NCBI RefSeq assembly: GCF_900114015.1 | Contig: NZ_FORN01000006.1 | Span: 62,001-126,000, forward strand | Direction: 5' to 3' | DNA length: 64,000 nt | Source of the DNA: Caulobacter sp. UNC279MFTsu5.1 | GTDB taxonomy: Bacteria; Pseudomonadota; Alphaproteobacteria; Caulobacterales; Caulobacteraceae | In this document: one piece after another, positions 41,278-52,883 of the stretch | How the letters are laid out: each line of letters begins with the position of its first letter | How positions within the stretch are numbered: position 1 is the stretch's first letter | Made by a program: the position numbers and the translations under genes | Notes under the pieces: generated by a model | Told to the model about the DNA's origin: nothing | Database searches by the model: none | Seen by the model: the letters and a program-made list of their open reading frames with translations, nothing else

Positions 41278-43227
41278 CTAAGGCGCGATCGCCAGTTCGA
41301 ACGGCGTCGCCGGCAGGCCGGTGGCGCCATAGAGGTTGAGGATCGGACTGTCGGCCCAGGCGAAGCGGACCTTGACCGGCGTGAAGCCGGCCGAGACCGC
41401 CAGCCGCACCTGATCGCCGGCCAGGGCCGCGTCGGCGAAGCGGCAGGCGCCGCCAGCGTCGCACAGCTCGAACCCGGCCGGCCGGGCGTCGCCCTGCACC
41501 ACCGCCGGCTGGTCCAGCCGCACGACCACCGTCCCGTCAACCCGCGTCGCCGACAGCGGCGCCGGGCCGGCGGCGATCAGGGCCGTCTCGCCATAGGCCA
41601 GCTTGCGGGCCTGCAGGGCCAGGCGATGGCCGACCTGCTGCTTGTTGGCCGGATGGATGTCGTAGATGTCGCCGATGTCGACCGCCGAGGCGAGACCGAC
41701 CTTGGGATCGGCCGCGGCGACGCGGCGCTCGGCGTCGCGCACGCCGGCCCAGCCGGACTCGGCCGGCTGGGTCCGGCGCGGCCCGAAGTCGGCCAGTTGC
41801 ACCACCAGGAACGGCAGGTCCGCCCCCTGGAACGACTTGCGCCAGTCGGCGACCAGCGCCTTGAGCAGTCGCTCGTAGTTCTGCGGCTCGGCGGTGTTGG
41901 CCTCGCCCTGGTACCAGGCGAAGCCCTTCACCCCGTAGGGGATCAGCGGCGCGATCATGCCGTTGCGCAGGGTCGACAGGCCGCTGGCGCCCACCCACGG
42001 CGGGGTCGGCGGCACGCCGCTCTGGGCGGCGGTGGACGAGACCTTGTAGCGCCAGCTGGCGCCCAGGGGCGCGAACGAGCCGTCGTCGAACTTCAGCCCC
42101 TTCTCGGCGGCCGGACCCCAGGCCCCGCCGCCGCCGCCGGTGTCGATGGCCCGCACCGCGACGACGTTGGGCCCCGCCTTCAGCACGCCCGGCGCGATCT
42201 TGTACGCGCGCGGCTTGTCCCAGCCCTGGGTCGAGCCCACCTGGCGACCGTTGACGAACGTGATGTCCAGATCGTCGATCGGACCCAGGGCCAGGACGGC
42301 GCCCTGCTTGGCCTGCTTGGCGGTCAGGACGATCGTGGCCCGCAGCCAGATCGTGCCGTCGAAGGTCTCCAGGCCCGGATTAGCCTCCCAGAACCGTTCG
42401 GCCGGCATGGTCTTCCAGTCGCGGTCGTCAAAGCCCGGACGGCTCCACACCGCGGCCTGCGGCTCGGCCTTGGCGGCCCAGCGGTCGAACTGGGCGTTCC
42501 ACCGAGCCATGCCGGTTTCCGGCGACCTGGCGTAGTCGGCCAGGATGGCCAGACCTTCTTCGTAGTCGCCCAGGGCGTGCAGGCCCTCGCGGCTGATCCA
42601 GTCCTGGATCACCGACCCGCCCCAGGTGGCGTCGATCAGGCCGACCGGAACCCCGGTGGCCTTCTTGATCTCGCGGCCCATGAAGAAGCAGGCGGCGCTG
42701 AAGTTGTTGGCCGTCTCCGGCGTGGCCGCGCGCCAGGCCGCCTCCTTGGGCAGGGCCGCCGTCGGTTCGGGCAGACTGACGCGGCCAGTCTGCAACAGGC
42801 GGATGTTCGGATCGGCCGAGCTGGCGGCCTCGGCCTCGCCGTTCAGCGAGCGGCGCAGCGGATATTCCATGTTCGACTGGCCCGAGCACAGCCAGACGTC
42901 GCCGACCAGCAGGTCCGAGATCGTCTGGCGCTCGCCCCCCGCCTGGACCGTCAGGGTCAGGGTCTCGCCCGCCTCTCGGGCGGGCAGGGTCGCCGACCAG
43001 CGGCCCTCGGCGTCGGCCGTGGCGCTGGCCTTGGCCTCGCCCAGCGCCAGCTCGACCGCCTCGCCCGGCCTGGCCGCGCCCCACACCCGGATCGGCTGGC
43101 CGCGCTGCAGGACGGCGTGGTCGGTGAAGACCGGGGCCAGCAAGGGCGCGGCCTGGGCGGTGACGGCCAGCCCAGCCAGGGCTGTGGCGGCCAGCAGGCC
43201 GAGGATCTTCGAACGCATGGACACCAT
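41278..43227 (-). CDS. secreted SGNH sialate-O-acetylesterase-like esterase
   Basis: A 649-residue SGNH esterase of the sialate O-acetylesterase family with an inserted beta-sandwich domain. Signal peptide MVSMRSKILGLLAATALAGLAVTAQA. Catalytic blocks: VWLCSGQSNMEYPL (nucleophile Ser), FMGREIKKATGVPVGLIDATWGGS, GFAWYQGEANTAEPQNY (block III) and DIYDIHPANKQQVG (Asp-His). Residues about 265-370 form a galactose-binding-like jelly roll (TIWLRATIVLTAKQAKQ). In glycan loci such enzymes remove acetyl groups from side chains, including acetyl-xyloglucan in Cellvibrio-type systems; in this context that substrate is likely. ATG 43227 is chosen because GGAGG lies 6 bases upstream. It is the last gene of the minus-strand pair after GH3 (118 bp apart). 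Confidence 0.85.
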   Translation of the reverse strand: MVSMRSKILGLLAATALAGLAVTAQAAPLLAPVFTDHAVLQRGQPIRVWGAARPGEAVELALGEAKASATADAEGRWSATLPAREAGETLTLTVQAGGERQTISDLLVGDVWLCSGQSNMEYPLRRSLNGEAEAASSADPNIRLLQTGRVSLPEPTAALPKEAAWRAATPETANNFSAACFFMGREIKKATGVPVGLIDATWGGSVIQDWISREGLHALGDYEEGLAILADYARSPETGMARWNAQFDRWAAKAEPQAAVWSRPGFDDRDWKTMPAERFWEANPGLETFDGTIWLRATIVLTAKQAKQGAVLALGPIDDLDITFVNGRQVGSTQGWDKPRAYKIAPGVLKAGPNVVAVRAIDTGGGGGAWGPAAEKGLKFDDGSFAPLGASWRYKVSSTAAQSGVPPTPPWVGASGLSTLRNGMIAPLIPYGVKGFAWYQGEANTAEPQNYERLLKALVADWRKSFQGADLPFLVVQLADFGPRRTQPAESGWAGVRDAERRVAAADPKVGLASAVDIGDIYDIHPANKQQVGHRLALQARKLAYGETALIAAGPAPLSATRVDGTVVVRLDQPAVVQGDARPAGFELCDAGGACRFADAALAGDQVRLAVSAGFTPVKVRFAWADSPILNLYGATGLPATPFELAIAP

Positions 43228-43242
43228 CCCTAACCTCCGCCC

Positions 43243-43262
43243 GTCCCGGCGAAAGCCGGGAC
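43243..43262. repeat. perfect GTCCCGGC-GAAA-GCCGGGAC hairpin
   Basis: An 8-bp perfect stem with a GAAA tetraloop between the GH3 gene and the esterase gene. The stable tetraloop suggests an RNA element: a weak terminator or processing/stabilising site that reduces esterase expression relative to GH3. Confidence 0.5.
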
Positions 43263-43345
43263 CCGGGCGGACTTTGCTATTCCGGGCTCTTAGGCCCGTC
43301 CTGAACCTCGCTTGGACCCGGCCTTCGCCGGGGTGCGCGGCGTTT

Positions 43346-45793
<2,448 letters not shown>

Positions 45794-45880
45794 AACTCCC
45801 CGCATCGTTTATCGTTGGAACTCCGACAACGCTGTCAATCGCATGCCGGCGCGTTCCGGGCAATCCGGGACGCTGTCTCT

Positions 45881-45892
45881 GGTACCGGTATC
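45881..45892. promoter_or_regulatory. LacI-type palindromic operator GGTACCGGTATC, copy 2
   Basis: The identical 12-mer to 28303-28314, lying between the divergent GH3 (start 45793) and GH97 (start 45963) genes, 70-90 bp from each. The central CpG and symmetry are those of LacI/GalR operators. No LacI-type gene is in the window. Confidence 0.65.
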
Positions 45893-45962
45893 TAAAAGCT
45901 CGACGGGCATCCATACACCGTCTAATTTGTGTGACAAATAGAAACACCCGGGGAGGGAAGGC

Positions 45963-47945
45963 ATGCGAGGATTTTCGGCTGGCCTGGCGGCGCGCCTGAT
46001 GGCTGGGACGACCCTGGCGCTGGTCGCCGCCGGCACGGCCGGCGCCGCGGAACAGCGGCTGGCCTCGCCGGACGGCGCCCTGAAGGTCACGGTTTCCGAC
46101 AGCGACGGCCAAGCCCGCTACGCCGTGACCTACAAGGGCCAGCCGCTGCTGGCCCCCTCGCCCCTGGGCCTGGCGGCGACGGGCGGATCGCTGTCCCACG
46201 GCCTGAAGATCATCGGCGCCGCGCCGGCGGCCAGCGACACGACCTACGAGCTGGTGGCCGGCAAGGCCCGGACCGTCCGCGACCACTACAACCAGCTCAG
46301 CGTCGACTTCCAGGAGCCCGAGGGCAAGAAGCGTCCGCTGCGGGTGATCGTCCGGGCCTATGACGACGGCGTCGCCTTCCGCTACGTTTTGCCGCGGCCG
46401 GCCGGCGCCGACGCGGTCGACGTCCGCGGCGAGGAAACCCGCTTCGACTTCCCGGCCGACTATCGCTGCTGGGGCCTGAACCTGGGAAGGTTCGGCTCCA
46501 GCCACGAGGGCGAGTTCGACCCGGTCCAGGCCTCGAAGATCCGCGAGCACAATCTCTATGACGCCCCGCTGGTCTGCCAGGGCGCCAACGCCGCCTTCGC
46601 CGTCGCCGAGGCCGACCTGAAGGACTATGCCGGCCTCTACCTGACCGGCCGGGGCGACGGCGGCCTGGGGCTGCAGGTCAAGCTGTCGCCGCGCCTGGAC
46701 GACGGCGCGATCGCTGTGCGCGGCAAGCCCGGCGCCGACCTCGTCTCGCCCTGGCGGGTGATCATGATCGCGCCGACCGCCGGCAAGCTGATCGAGAGCA
46801 ACCTGGTCGCCACCCTCAACCCGCCGACGGCCCTGGCGGACACCAGTTGGATCAAGCCCGGCAAGGCCGCCTGGGACTGGTGGAACGGCCCGGTGGTCTC
46901 GGGCGTGTCCAAGGCCGGGATGAACGACGCGACGATCAGGCGCTACATCGACTTCGCCGCCGCCAACGGCCTGGAATACATGCTGATCGACGACGGCTGG
47001 TACAGGAACAGCGGCGGGGCCGGCACGGTGAAGCCGGGCGCCGACGTCACCCAGACCATCCCCGAGATCGACATGCCGGACCTGGTCGCCTACGGCGCCG
47101 AGCGCAAGGTCGGCCTGTGGGTCTGGGCCCACTGGAAGTCGATGGACGCCCAGATGGACGAGGCCCTGGCCCTCTACGAAAAGTGGGGGATCAAGGGGAT
47201 CAAGGTCGACTTCATGGACCGCGACGACCAGCAGATGGTCGACTTCTACCACCGCCTGCTGACCAAGGCCGGCCAGCATCATCTGATGGTCGACCTGCAC
47301 GGAGCCGAGCATCCCACGGGCCTTATCCGCACCTATCCGCACTACCTGACCCAGGAGGGCGTGCTGGGGGCGGAGTACAACAAGTGGAGCCGGCGGATCA
47401 CCGCCACCCACAACGTCACCCTGCCCTACACCCGCATGCTGCTGGGGCCGATGGACTACACGCCCGGCGGCTTCCGCAACGCGGCCCCGGCGACGTTCAA
47501 CCCGCGCAACGAGCTGCCGTTCGTCCAGACCACGCGCGGCCAGGCCCTGGCCATGTACGTAGTCTATGACAGCCCGTTCGGCCTGGTGTCCGACAGCCCC
47601 GACACCTATCGCGACAGCCCCGCGGGCCTGGACTTCGTCAGCGCCGCCCCCACCACCTGGGACGAGACGCGGTTCGTCGGCGGCGAGATCGGCCAGTCGA
47701 TCGTGCTGGCCCGCCGCAAGGGGGCGGACTGGTGGATCGGGGCCATGACCAACGAGGCCGGGCGGACCGTGACGGTCCCGCTGGGCTTCCTGGGGGCCGG
47801 GGCCTTCGCCGCCGACATCCGCCAGGACGGCGCGGCGCCGACCGACCTGGTCGCCACGACCCGCACGGTCAAGGCCGGCGACGTGCTGACTCTGAAGCTC
47901 GCCCCCAGCGGCGGCGCGGCCGTCCGCCTGACCCCCGCCCGCTAG
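45963..47945 (+). CDS. GH97 alpha-glycosidase, probably a retaining (alpha-galactosidase-like) type
   Basis: A 660-residue secreted GH97 enzyme. The signal peptide ends near AGTAGAA. An N-terminal beta-sandwich (RLASPDGALKVTVSDSDGQARYAVTYKGQPLL) precedes the TIM barrel (KAAWDWWNGPVVSG, YMLIDDGWYRNSGG, KWGIKGIKVDFMDRDDQQMV, MVDLHGAEHPTGLIRTYPHYLTQEGVLGAEYNKW) and a C-terminal sandwich. The KVDFMD sequence has an Asp in the position where inverting GH97 enzymes (SusB) have Gly; retaining members use this Asp as nucleophile and are often alpha-galactosidases. GGGAGGGAAGG precedes the ATG. It is first in the operon GH97-GH74-GH29. Confidence 0.9.
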   Translation: MRGFSAGLAARLMAGTTLALVAAGTAGAAEQRLASPDGALKVTVSDSDGQARYAVTYKGQPLLAPSPLGLAATGGSLSHGLKIIGAAPAASDTTYELVAGKARTVRDHYNQLSVDFQEPEGKKRPLRVIVRAYDDGVAFRYVLPRPAGADAVDVRGEETRFDFPADYRCWGLNLGRFGSSHEGEFDPVQASKIREHNLYDAPLVCQGANAAFAVAEADLKDYAGLYLTGRGDGGLGLQVKLSPRLDDGAIAVRGKPGADLVSPWRVIMIAPTAGKLIESNLVATLNPPTALADTSWIKPGKAAWDWWNGPVVSGVSKAGMNDATIRRYIDFAAANGLEYMLIDDGWYRNSGGAGTVKPGADVTQTIPEIDMPDLVAYGAERKVGLWVWAHWKSMDAQMDEALALYEKWGIKGIKVDFMDRDDQQMVDFYHRLLTKAGQHHLMVDLHGAEHPTGLIRTYPHYLTQEGVLGAEYNKWSRRITATHNVTLPYTRMLLGPMDYTPGGFRNAAPATFNPRNELPFVQTTRGQALAMYVVYDSPFGLVSDSPDTYRDSPAGLDFVSAAPTTWDETRFVGGEIGQSIVLARRKGADWWIGAMTNEAGRTVTVPLGFLGAGAFAADIRQDGAAPTDLVATTRTVKAGDVLTLKLAPSGGAAVRLTPAR

Positions 47946-47958
47946 ACGGAAGCACCAG

Positions 47959-50169
47959 TTGTCCCCGTTCAAACGCCTTCTCGTCCTGGCGACCGCCGCC
48001 GGGGCGCTCGCCCTGGCCGCGCCCGCCGTCGCCGGCGCGCCGACCGTGCAGCCCTACAGCTGGAAGCCCGTCGAGGTGCTGGGCGGCGGCTTCGTCAGCG
48101 GCGTGGTCTACCATCCCACCGAGAAGGGGCTGGTCTATATCCGCACCGACATCGGCGGCGCCTATCGCCTGGACCGGGCGACCAACCGCTGGGTGGCGCT
48201 GAACGACGCCCTCAAGCGCGCCGACGGCCAGCTGGCCGGGGCCCTGAGCCTGGCCGTCGATCCGCACGACCCCGACCGGCTCTACATGGCGGCCGGCGAA
48301 TATACCGGCCCCTACGCCCGCGGCGGCGCCCTGCTGCGCTCCACCGACCGGGGCGCGACCTGGGCCAAGACCGAGCTGCCGGTCAAGATCGGCGGCAACG
48401 AGGACGGCCGCAACACCGGCGAGCGGCTGATGGTCGACCCGTCCCAGGGCGCGGTGCTGTTCCTGGGGGCCAAGGACGGCCTCTACCGCAGCGCCGACCA
48501 TGGGGCGACCTGGTCGCGGGTCGAGGCCTTCCCGAAGGTGCACGTCACCCTGGTGGCCTTTGATCCGGTGGAGAAGACCAAGACCGGCGAAACGGCGATC
48601 GTCTATGCCGGCTTCGCCGCCAGCAACGGCGGCGGCGGCCTGCTGGTCAGCACCGACGGCGGCGCGACCTGGGGCCTGGTCGGCGGCCAGCCCAAGGGCC
48701 TGATCCCGCATCATCTGGCGCTGGACGCCAAGGGCGTGGTCCACGTCGCCTACGGCAACGCCCTGGGTCCGAACGGCGTGACCAACGGGGCGGTCTGGAC
48801 CTTCGATCCCGACAGCGGGACCTGGACCGACATCACCCCGGTCAAGCCCGGCGACGGCGACCTGTTCGGCTATGGCGGCCTCAGCCTCGACCCGGCCCAT
48901 CCGGGCGTGATCGTGGTCTCCACCCTCGACCGCTGGGGACGGGGCGACGACCTGTTCCGCAGCACCAACGGCGGCAAGACCTGGAAGGCGCTGCGCGAAA
49001 AGTCCGAGCACGACGCCGCCGGCGCCCCCTGGGTCCGCGGCCTGGAGGGCAAGGCCGGCCGCGCCATGGGCCACTGGATCGGCGACGTCGACATCGACCC
49101 GACCGATCCCGACGAGGCGATCTATGTCACCGGCTACGGCCTGTGGCGGACCCGGAACCTGACCGAGGCCGACCGCTCGGGCCGCACGAACTGGCGGTTC
49201 GACGACGAGGGCCTGGAGGAGACGGTGGCGCTGGAGCTGGTCTCGCCACCCAACGGCGCTTCGGGCGGCGCGCCCCTGATCAGCGCGATCGGCGACATCG
49301 GCGGCTTCCGCCACGACGACCTGGATCGCGCCGCGGGCAGCCGTTATTTCGACCCGCACGGCGGCACCAATCGCGGGCTGGACTACGCCGAACTGGAGCC
49401 CGACATCCTGGTCCGAACCAGCGACCCGACGCCCACCGGCGGCTTCCGCTCGACCGACGGCGGCAAGACCTGGATCGCCTTCGCCAGCGCCCCGCCGCGC
49501 GGCGGCCGGCTCGACACCGGCCGCATCGCCCTGTCGGCCGATGGCAAGCGCATGGTCTGGGCCCTGCGCGGCGCCCTTCCCCAGGTCTCCAGCGACGACG
49601 GCAAGACCTGGCGCCCGGTCCAGGGCGTGACGCCCGGCGACCGCCTGGACTTCACGCCAGTCTCGGACCGCGTGAACCCGTCGCGCTTCTACCTCTACGA
49701 CTCCGCCCAAGGCGCGGTGCTGGCCAGCGCCGACGGCGGCGAGACCTTCAAGACCACGGCGCGAAGCCTGCCGGGCGGACGGTCGCCGAGGGCGGTCCCC
49801 GGGATCGAGGGCGAGCTGTGGCTGCCCACGTTCCAGGGCCTGATGCGCTCGACCGACGGCGGCGACAGCTTCAAGGCGGTCGGCGGCGTCGACGAGGCCG
49901 GCCTGGTCGGCTTCGGCAAGGCCGCGCCGGGCCAGGCCCATCCGGCGGTGTTCGTCTGGGGCAAGGTCGGCGGGGTCGAGGGCGTGTTCCGCTCCGACGA
50001 CGTCGGCAAGACCTGGATCAAGCTGCACGACGACCGCTGGGGCTTCGCCGAACTGCGCGCCCTGACCGGCGACCCCAACCGCTTCGGCCGCGTCTATCTC
50101 GGCGTCCACGGCCGAGGCATCCTCTACGGCGATCCTCCCGCAACCGCTTCGGCGCCGGCCCAGCCCTAA
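47959..50169 (+). CDS. GH74 xyloglucan-specific endo-glucanase
   Basis: A 736-residue secreted GH74 enzyme with two seven-bladed propeller domains. The signal peptide ends near APAVAGA. YIRTDIGGAYRLD (with one catalytic Asp) lies in the first blade set, AIGDIGGFRHDDL in the second, and repeated S-x-D-x-G-x-TW motifs (RSTDRGATW, RSADHGATW, STDGGATW, RSTNGGKTW, RSTDGGKTW) mark the blades. The family cleaves the beta-1,4-glucan backbone of xyloglucan between the propellers. It begins with a TTG codon (47959) preceded by GGAAG, 13 bp after GH97; no ATG or GTG alternative gives the signal peptide. In the operon, GH74 makes the oligosaccharides that GH29, GH97, GH31 and GH3 trim. Confidence 0.92.
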   Translation: MSPFKRLLVLATAAGALALAAPAVAGAPTVQPYSWKPVEVLGGGFVSGVVYHPTEKGLVYIRTDIGGAYRLDRATNRWVALNDALKRADGQLAGALSLAVDPHDPDRLYMAAGEYTGPYARGGALLRSTDRGATWAKTELPVKIGGNEDGRNTGERLMVDPSQGAVLFLGAKDGLYRSADHGATWSRVEAFPKVHVTLVAFDPVEKTKTGETAIVYAGFAASNGGGGLLVSTDGGATWGLVGGQPKGLIPHHLALDAKGVVHVAYGNALGPNGVTNGAVWTFDPDSGTWTDITPVKPGDGDLFGYGGLSLDPAHPGVIVVSTLDRWGRGDDLFRSTNGGKTWKALREKSEHDAAGAPWVRGLEGKAGRAMGHWIGDVDIDPTDPDEAIYVTGYGLWRTRNLTEADRSGRTNWRFDDEGLEETVALELVSPPNGASGGAPLISAIGDIGGFRHDDLDRAAGSRYFDPHGGTNRGLDYAELEPDILVRTSDPTPTGGFRSTDGGKTWIAFASAPPRGGRLDTGRIALSADGKRMVWALRGALPQVSSDDGKTWRPVQGVTPGDRLDFTPVSDRVNPSRFYLYDSAQGAVLASADGGETFKTTARSLPGGRSPRAVPGIEGELWLPTFQGLMRSTDGGDSFKAVGGVDEAGLVGFGKAAPGQAHPAVFVWGKVGGVEGVFRSDDVGKTWIKLHDDRWGFAELRALTGDPNRFGRVYLGVHGRGILYGDPPATASAPAQP

Positions 50170-50177
50170 GGACTTCC

Positions 50178-51803
50178 ATGCGCTTCAATCGACGCGACCT
50201 GCTGAACCTCGGCGCCGGCCTGGCCGCCGCCTCGGCCGCCCCCGCCCTCGCCGCCCCCCGCAAGGGGGGCTTCCAGCCCAGCTGGGAGTCCCTGGCGCAG
50301 GGCTACAAGGTCCCCGACTGGTTCCGCGACGCCAAGCTGGGCATCTGGTCGCACTGGGGCCCGCAATGCGTGCCCGAATACGGCGACTGGTACGGCCGCC
50401 AGATGTACATCCAGGGCAACGGCGTCTACGAGCACCACGTCAAGACCTACGGCCACCCGACGAAGTTCGGCTTCATGGAGTTCATTCCGCGCTGGAAGGC
50501 CCAGAACTGGGATCCCGAAGGCCTGATGAAGAAGTACCAGGCCGCCGGGGCCAAGTACTTCATGTCGATGGCCAACCACCACGACAACCTCGACATGTTC
50601 GCCAGCCGCCACCACGCCTGGAACACGCTTCGCGTCGGCCCGGGACGGGACATCGTCGGGACCTGGGAAAAGGTCGCTCGCCAGCACGGCATGCGGTTCG
50701 CCGTCTCCAACCACTCGGCCCACGCCTGGCACTGGTGGCAGACCGCCTATGGCTATGACGCCGAAGGCCCGCTGAAGGGCCAGCGCTACGACGCCTATCG
50801 CCTGACCAAGGCCGACGGCAAGGGCAAGTGGTGGCAAGGGTTGGACCCGCAGGAGCTCTATACAGGCCCCAACATGCTGATCCCCGACGGCGTCGACAGC
50901 ATCAAGGCCGCCAACGCCTGGCACGACAAGCACGACGGCGAGTGGATCGAGACCCCGCCGCCGAACAATCCGCGCTTCGTGCAAAGCTGGCTGGCGCGGC
51001 AGAACGACCTGGTCGACCGCTACCGACCCGACATGGTCTATTTCGACAACTACACCCTGCCGCTCGGCCAGGCCGGCCTGGCGGCGACGGCCCGCTACTA
51101 CAACCAGGCCCTGGCGGCGCACGGCGCCACCGACGTGGTGGTGACCGGCAAGCAGCTCAGCCCCCTGCAGCGGCGCGGCATCGTCGAGGACGTCGAGCGC
51201 GGCTTCTCCGACCGCCTGCGGCCCGAGCCCTGGCAGACCGACACCTGCATCGGCAACTGGCACTACGACCGCGGCCTCTACGACCGCGACGGCTACAAGA
51301 GCGCCAAGGACGTGATCCAGCGACTGATCGACGTGGTGTCGAAGAACGGCTGCCTGATGGTCTCCATCCCCCAGCGCGGCGACGGCTCGATCGACGACAA
51401 GGAGGAAAAGGTGCTGGAGGGCATGGCCGGCTGGATCGCCGTCAACGGCCCGGCGATCTACGCCTCGCGGCCCTGGCGGATCTTCGGCGAGGGCCCGACC
51501 AAGCTGGTCGAGGGCATGCAGAACGAGGGCGACGCCAAACCGTTCGAGGCCGCCGACATCCGCTTCGTCACCAAGGGCGGCGACCTCTACGCCCTGCCGA
51601 TGGCCTGGCCGGCTGGCGAACTGGTCATCGAGAGCCTGGCCGCGTCGGGCCCGACCAGCGCCGGCGAGGTGCGGCGCGTCGAGCTGCTGGGCGGCGGCGA
51701 GCTGGCGTTCAGACGCGACGGCAAGGGCCTGCGCGTGACCCTGCCCGACGCCCGGCCGGCCTTCACGCCGGTGGTGAAGATTTCGGGGCCGGGGCTGGTG
51801 TAA
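50178..51803 (+). CDS. GH29 alpha-L-fucosidase, Tat-exported
   Basis: A 541-residue GH29 enzyme. The N terminus MRFNRRDLLNLGAGLAAASAA is a Tat signal (NRRDLL). The catalytic barrel has WFRDAKLGIWSHWGPQCVPEYGDWY, AKYFMSMANHHDNLDMF, FAVSNHSAHAWHW and the nucleophile Asp in YRPDMVYFDNYTLPLG; a C-terminal beta-sandwich follows from about residue 440. It would remove terminal alpha-1,2-fucose from fucosylated xyloglucan side chains, consistent with the adjacent GH74. AAGGAC precedes the ATG, and it is 8 bp after GH74 in the same operon. A large nested palindromic element follows. Confidence 0.92.
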   Translation: MRFNRRDLLNLGAGLAAASAAPALAAPRKGGFQPSWESLAQGYKVPDWFRDAKLGIWSHWGPQCVPEYGDWYGRQMYIQGNGVYEHHVKTYGHPTKFGFMEFIPRWKAQNWDPEGLMKKYQAAGAKYFMSMANHHDNLDMFASRHHAWNTLRVGPGRDIVGTWEKVARQHGMRFAVSNHSAHAWHWWQTAYGYDAEGPLKGQRYDAYRLTKADGKGKWWQGLDPQELYTGPNMLIPDGVDSIKAANAWHDKHDGEWIETPPPNNPRFVQSWLARQNDLVDRYRPDMVYFDNYTLPLGQAGLAATARYYNQALAAHGATDVVVTGKQLSPLQRRGIVEDVERGFSDRLRPEPWQTDTCIGNWHYDRGLYDRDGYKSAKDVIQRLIDVVSKNGCLMVSIPQRGDGSIDDKEEKVLEGMAGWIAVNGPAIYASRPWRIFGEGPTKLVEGMQNEGDAKPFEAADIRFVTKGGDLYALPMAWPAGELVIESLAASGPTSAGEVRRVELLGGGELAFRRDGKGLRVTLPDARPAFTPVVKISGPGLV

Positions 51804-51810
51804 CAAGGCC

Positions 51811-52005
51811 CCTCCCCCTGAGGGCAGAGCGATCGCATATGGATTTTCTGAGAAAAGAGTTGTCATCCCGGACAAGCGAAGCGCAGATCCGGGACCGCCG
51901 GAAACGCTGAGTTCAGGCCTCGGTCCCGGATCTTCGCGCTGCGCGCTTCGTCCGGGATGACAGCCGTTTTGAGTCATATGCGATAGCCCTCCCCACAGGG
52001 GGAGG
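51811..52005. repeat. nested palindromic element, about 195 bp
   Basis: Outer arms 51811-51841 and 51975-52005 are inverse (CTCCCCCTG...ATCGCATATG against CATATGCGAT...CAGGGGGAG), including a perfect 10-bp ATCGCATATG/CATATGCGAT. Inside lies a complete copy of the TGTCATCCCGGA...TCCGGGATGACA family (about 51861-51962). Two repeat families are thus nested, as if one inserted inside the other. It fills the gap between GH29 and the SDR gene. Confidence 0.8.
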
Positions 52006-52070
52006 ATCCGTCACCGGCGACATTGACGCTTCCCCGTCCGGCCTCCCAGACTGCCGAAAAAGGAGACGCC

Positions 52071-52832
52071 ATGACCACCCTCACCGGCCGCACCGTCTTG
52101 ATCACCGGCGCCTCCTCCGGCATCGGCGCCGCCCTGGCCCGCGCCGCCGCGAAAGCCGGAGCCAAGGTCGCCGCCGCCGCCCGCCGCGCCGACAAGCTGG
52201 ACGCCCTGGTCGCCGAGATCGCCGCCGCCGGCGGAACCGCCCGGGCCTTCGCCATGGACGTCGAGGACGAGGCCTCGGTGATCGCCGCCTACGACGCCGT
52301 CGAGGCCGCGTTCGGCGCGCCGGGCTCGGTGATCGCCAACGCCGGGATCAACATCGAAGGCTCGGCGCTGGACCTGGCGATCGAGGATTTCGACAAGGTC
52401 CTGGCGGTCAATACGCGCGGCGTCTTCCTGACCGCCCGCGAGGGCGCGCGGCGAATGATCCGGGCCGGAAGCCCCGACAGCCGGCGCGGCCGCATCCTGC
52501 TGGTCGCCTCGATCGGCGCGCACAAGGTGTTGCCCGGCCTGACCGCCTATGTCGCCTCCAAGGCCGCCGCCGCCCACATGGGCAAGAGCCTGGCGCGCGA
52601 ATGGGCCCGCAAGGGGATCAACGTCAACGTCCTGTGCCCCGGCTACATCCGGACCGAGCTGAACGACGACTGGTTCGACAGCGAAGGCGGCCGCAAACTG
52701 ATGGCGACCTTCCCGCGCCAGCGGCTGATGGAGACGAGCGACCTGGAGGCCCTGGCGCTGTACCTGACCAGCGATGCGGCGCGGGCGGTGACGGGCTCGG
52801 TGTTCACCGTGGATGACGGGCAGTCGCTGTAG
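52071..52832 (+). CDS. short-chain dehydrogenase/reductase
   Basis: A 253-residue SDR oxidoreductase. VLITGASSGIGAALARAA is the TGxxxGIG coenzyme site; IANAGINIEGSALD (NAG), then the catalytic Ser/Tyr/Lys region LLVASIGAHKVLPGLTAYVASKAAA with YVASK. The C terminus GSVFTVDDGQSL is of the usual classical type. The cofactor preference (ARRADK after the second strand) leans to NADP(H). AAGGAGA lies 5 bases before the ATG. The substrate is unknown; it lies between the glycan operon and the hut operon and is convergent with hutC. A 26-bp perfect palindrome separates the stops. Confidence 0.93.
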   Translation: MTTLTGRTVLITGASSGIGAALARAAAKAGAKVAAAARRADKLDALVAEIAAAGGTARAFAMDVEDEASVIAAYDAVEAAFGAPGSVIANAGINIEGSALDLAIEDFDKVLAVNTRGVFLTAREGARRMIRAGSPDSRRGRILLVASIGAHKVLPGLTAYVASKAAAAHMGKSLAREWARKGINVNVLCPGYIRTELNDDWFDSEGGRKLMATFPRQRLMETSDLEALALYLTSDAARAVTGSVFTVDDGQSL

Positions 52833-52840
52833 ATGATGAT

Positions 52841-52866
52841 GGGGACAGGCGCATGCGCCTGTCCCC
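52841..52866. terminator. perfect 26-bp palindrome between convergent SDR and hutC genes
   Basis: GGGGACAGGCGCA and its exact complement make an uninterrupted 13-bp inverted repeat at 8 bp from the SDR stop and 17 bp from the hutC stop. No T tract; a likely bidirectional stop or RNA-stabilising element. Confidence 0.6.
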
Positions 52867-52883
52867 AGCCTCGCCACGCACGG

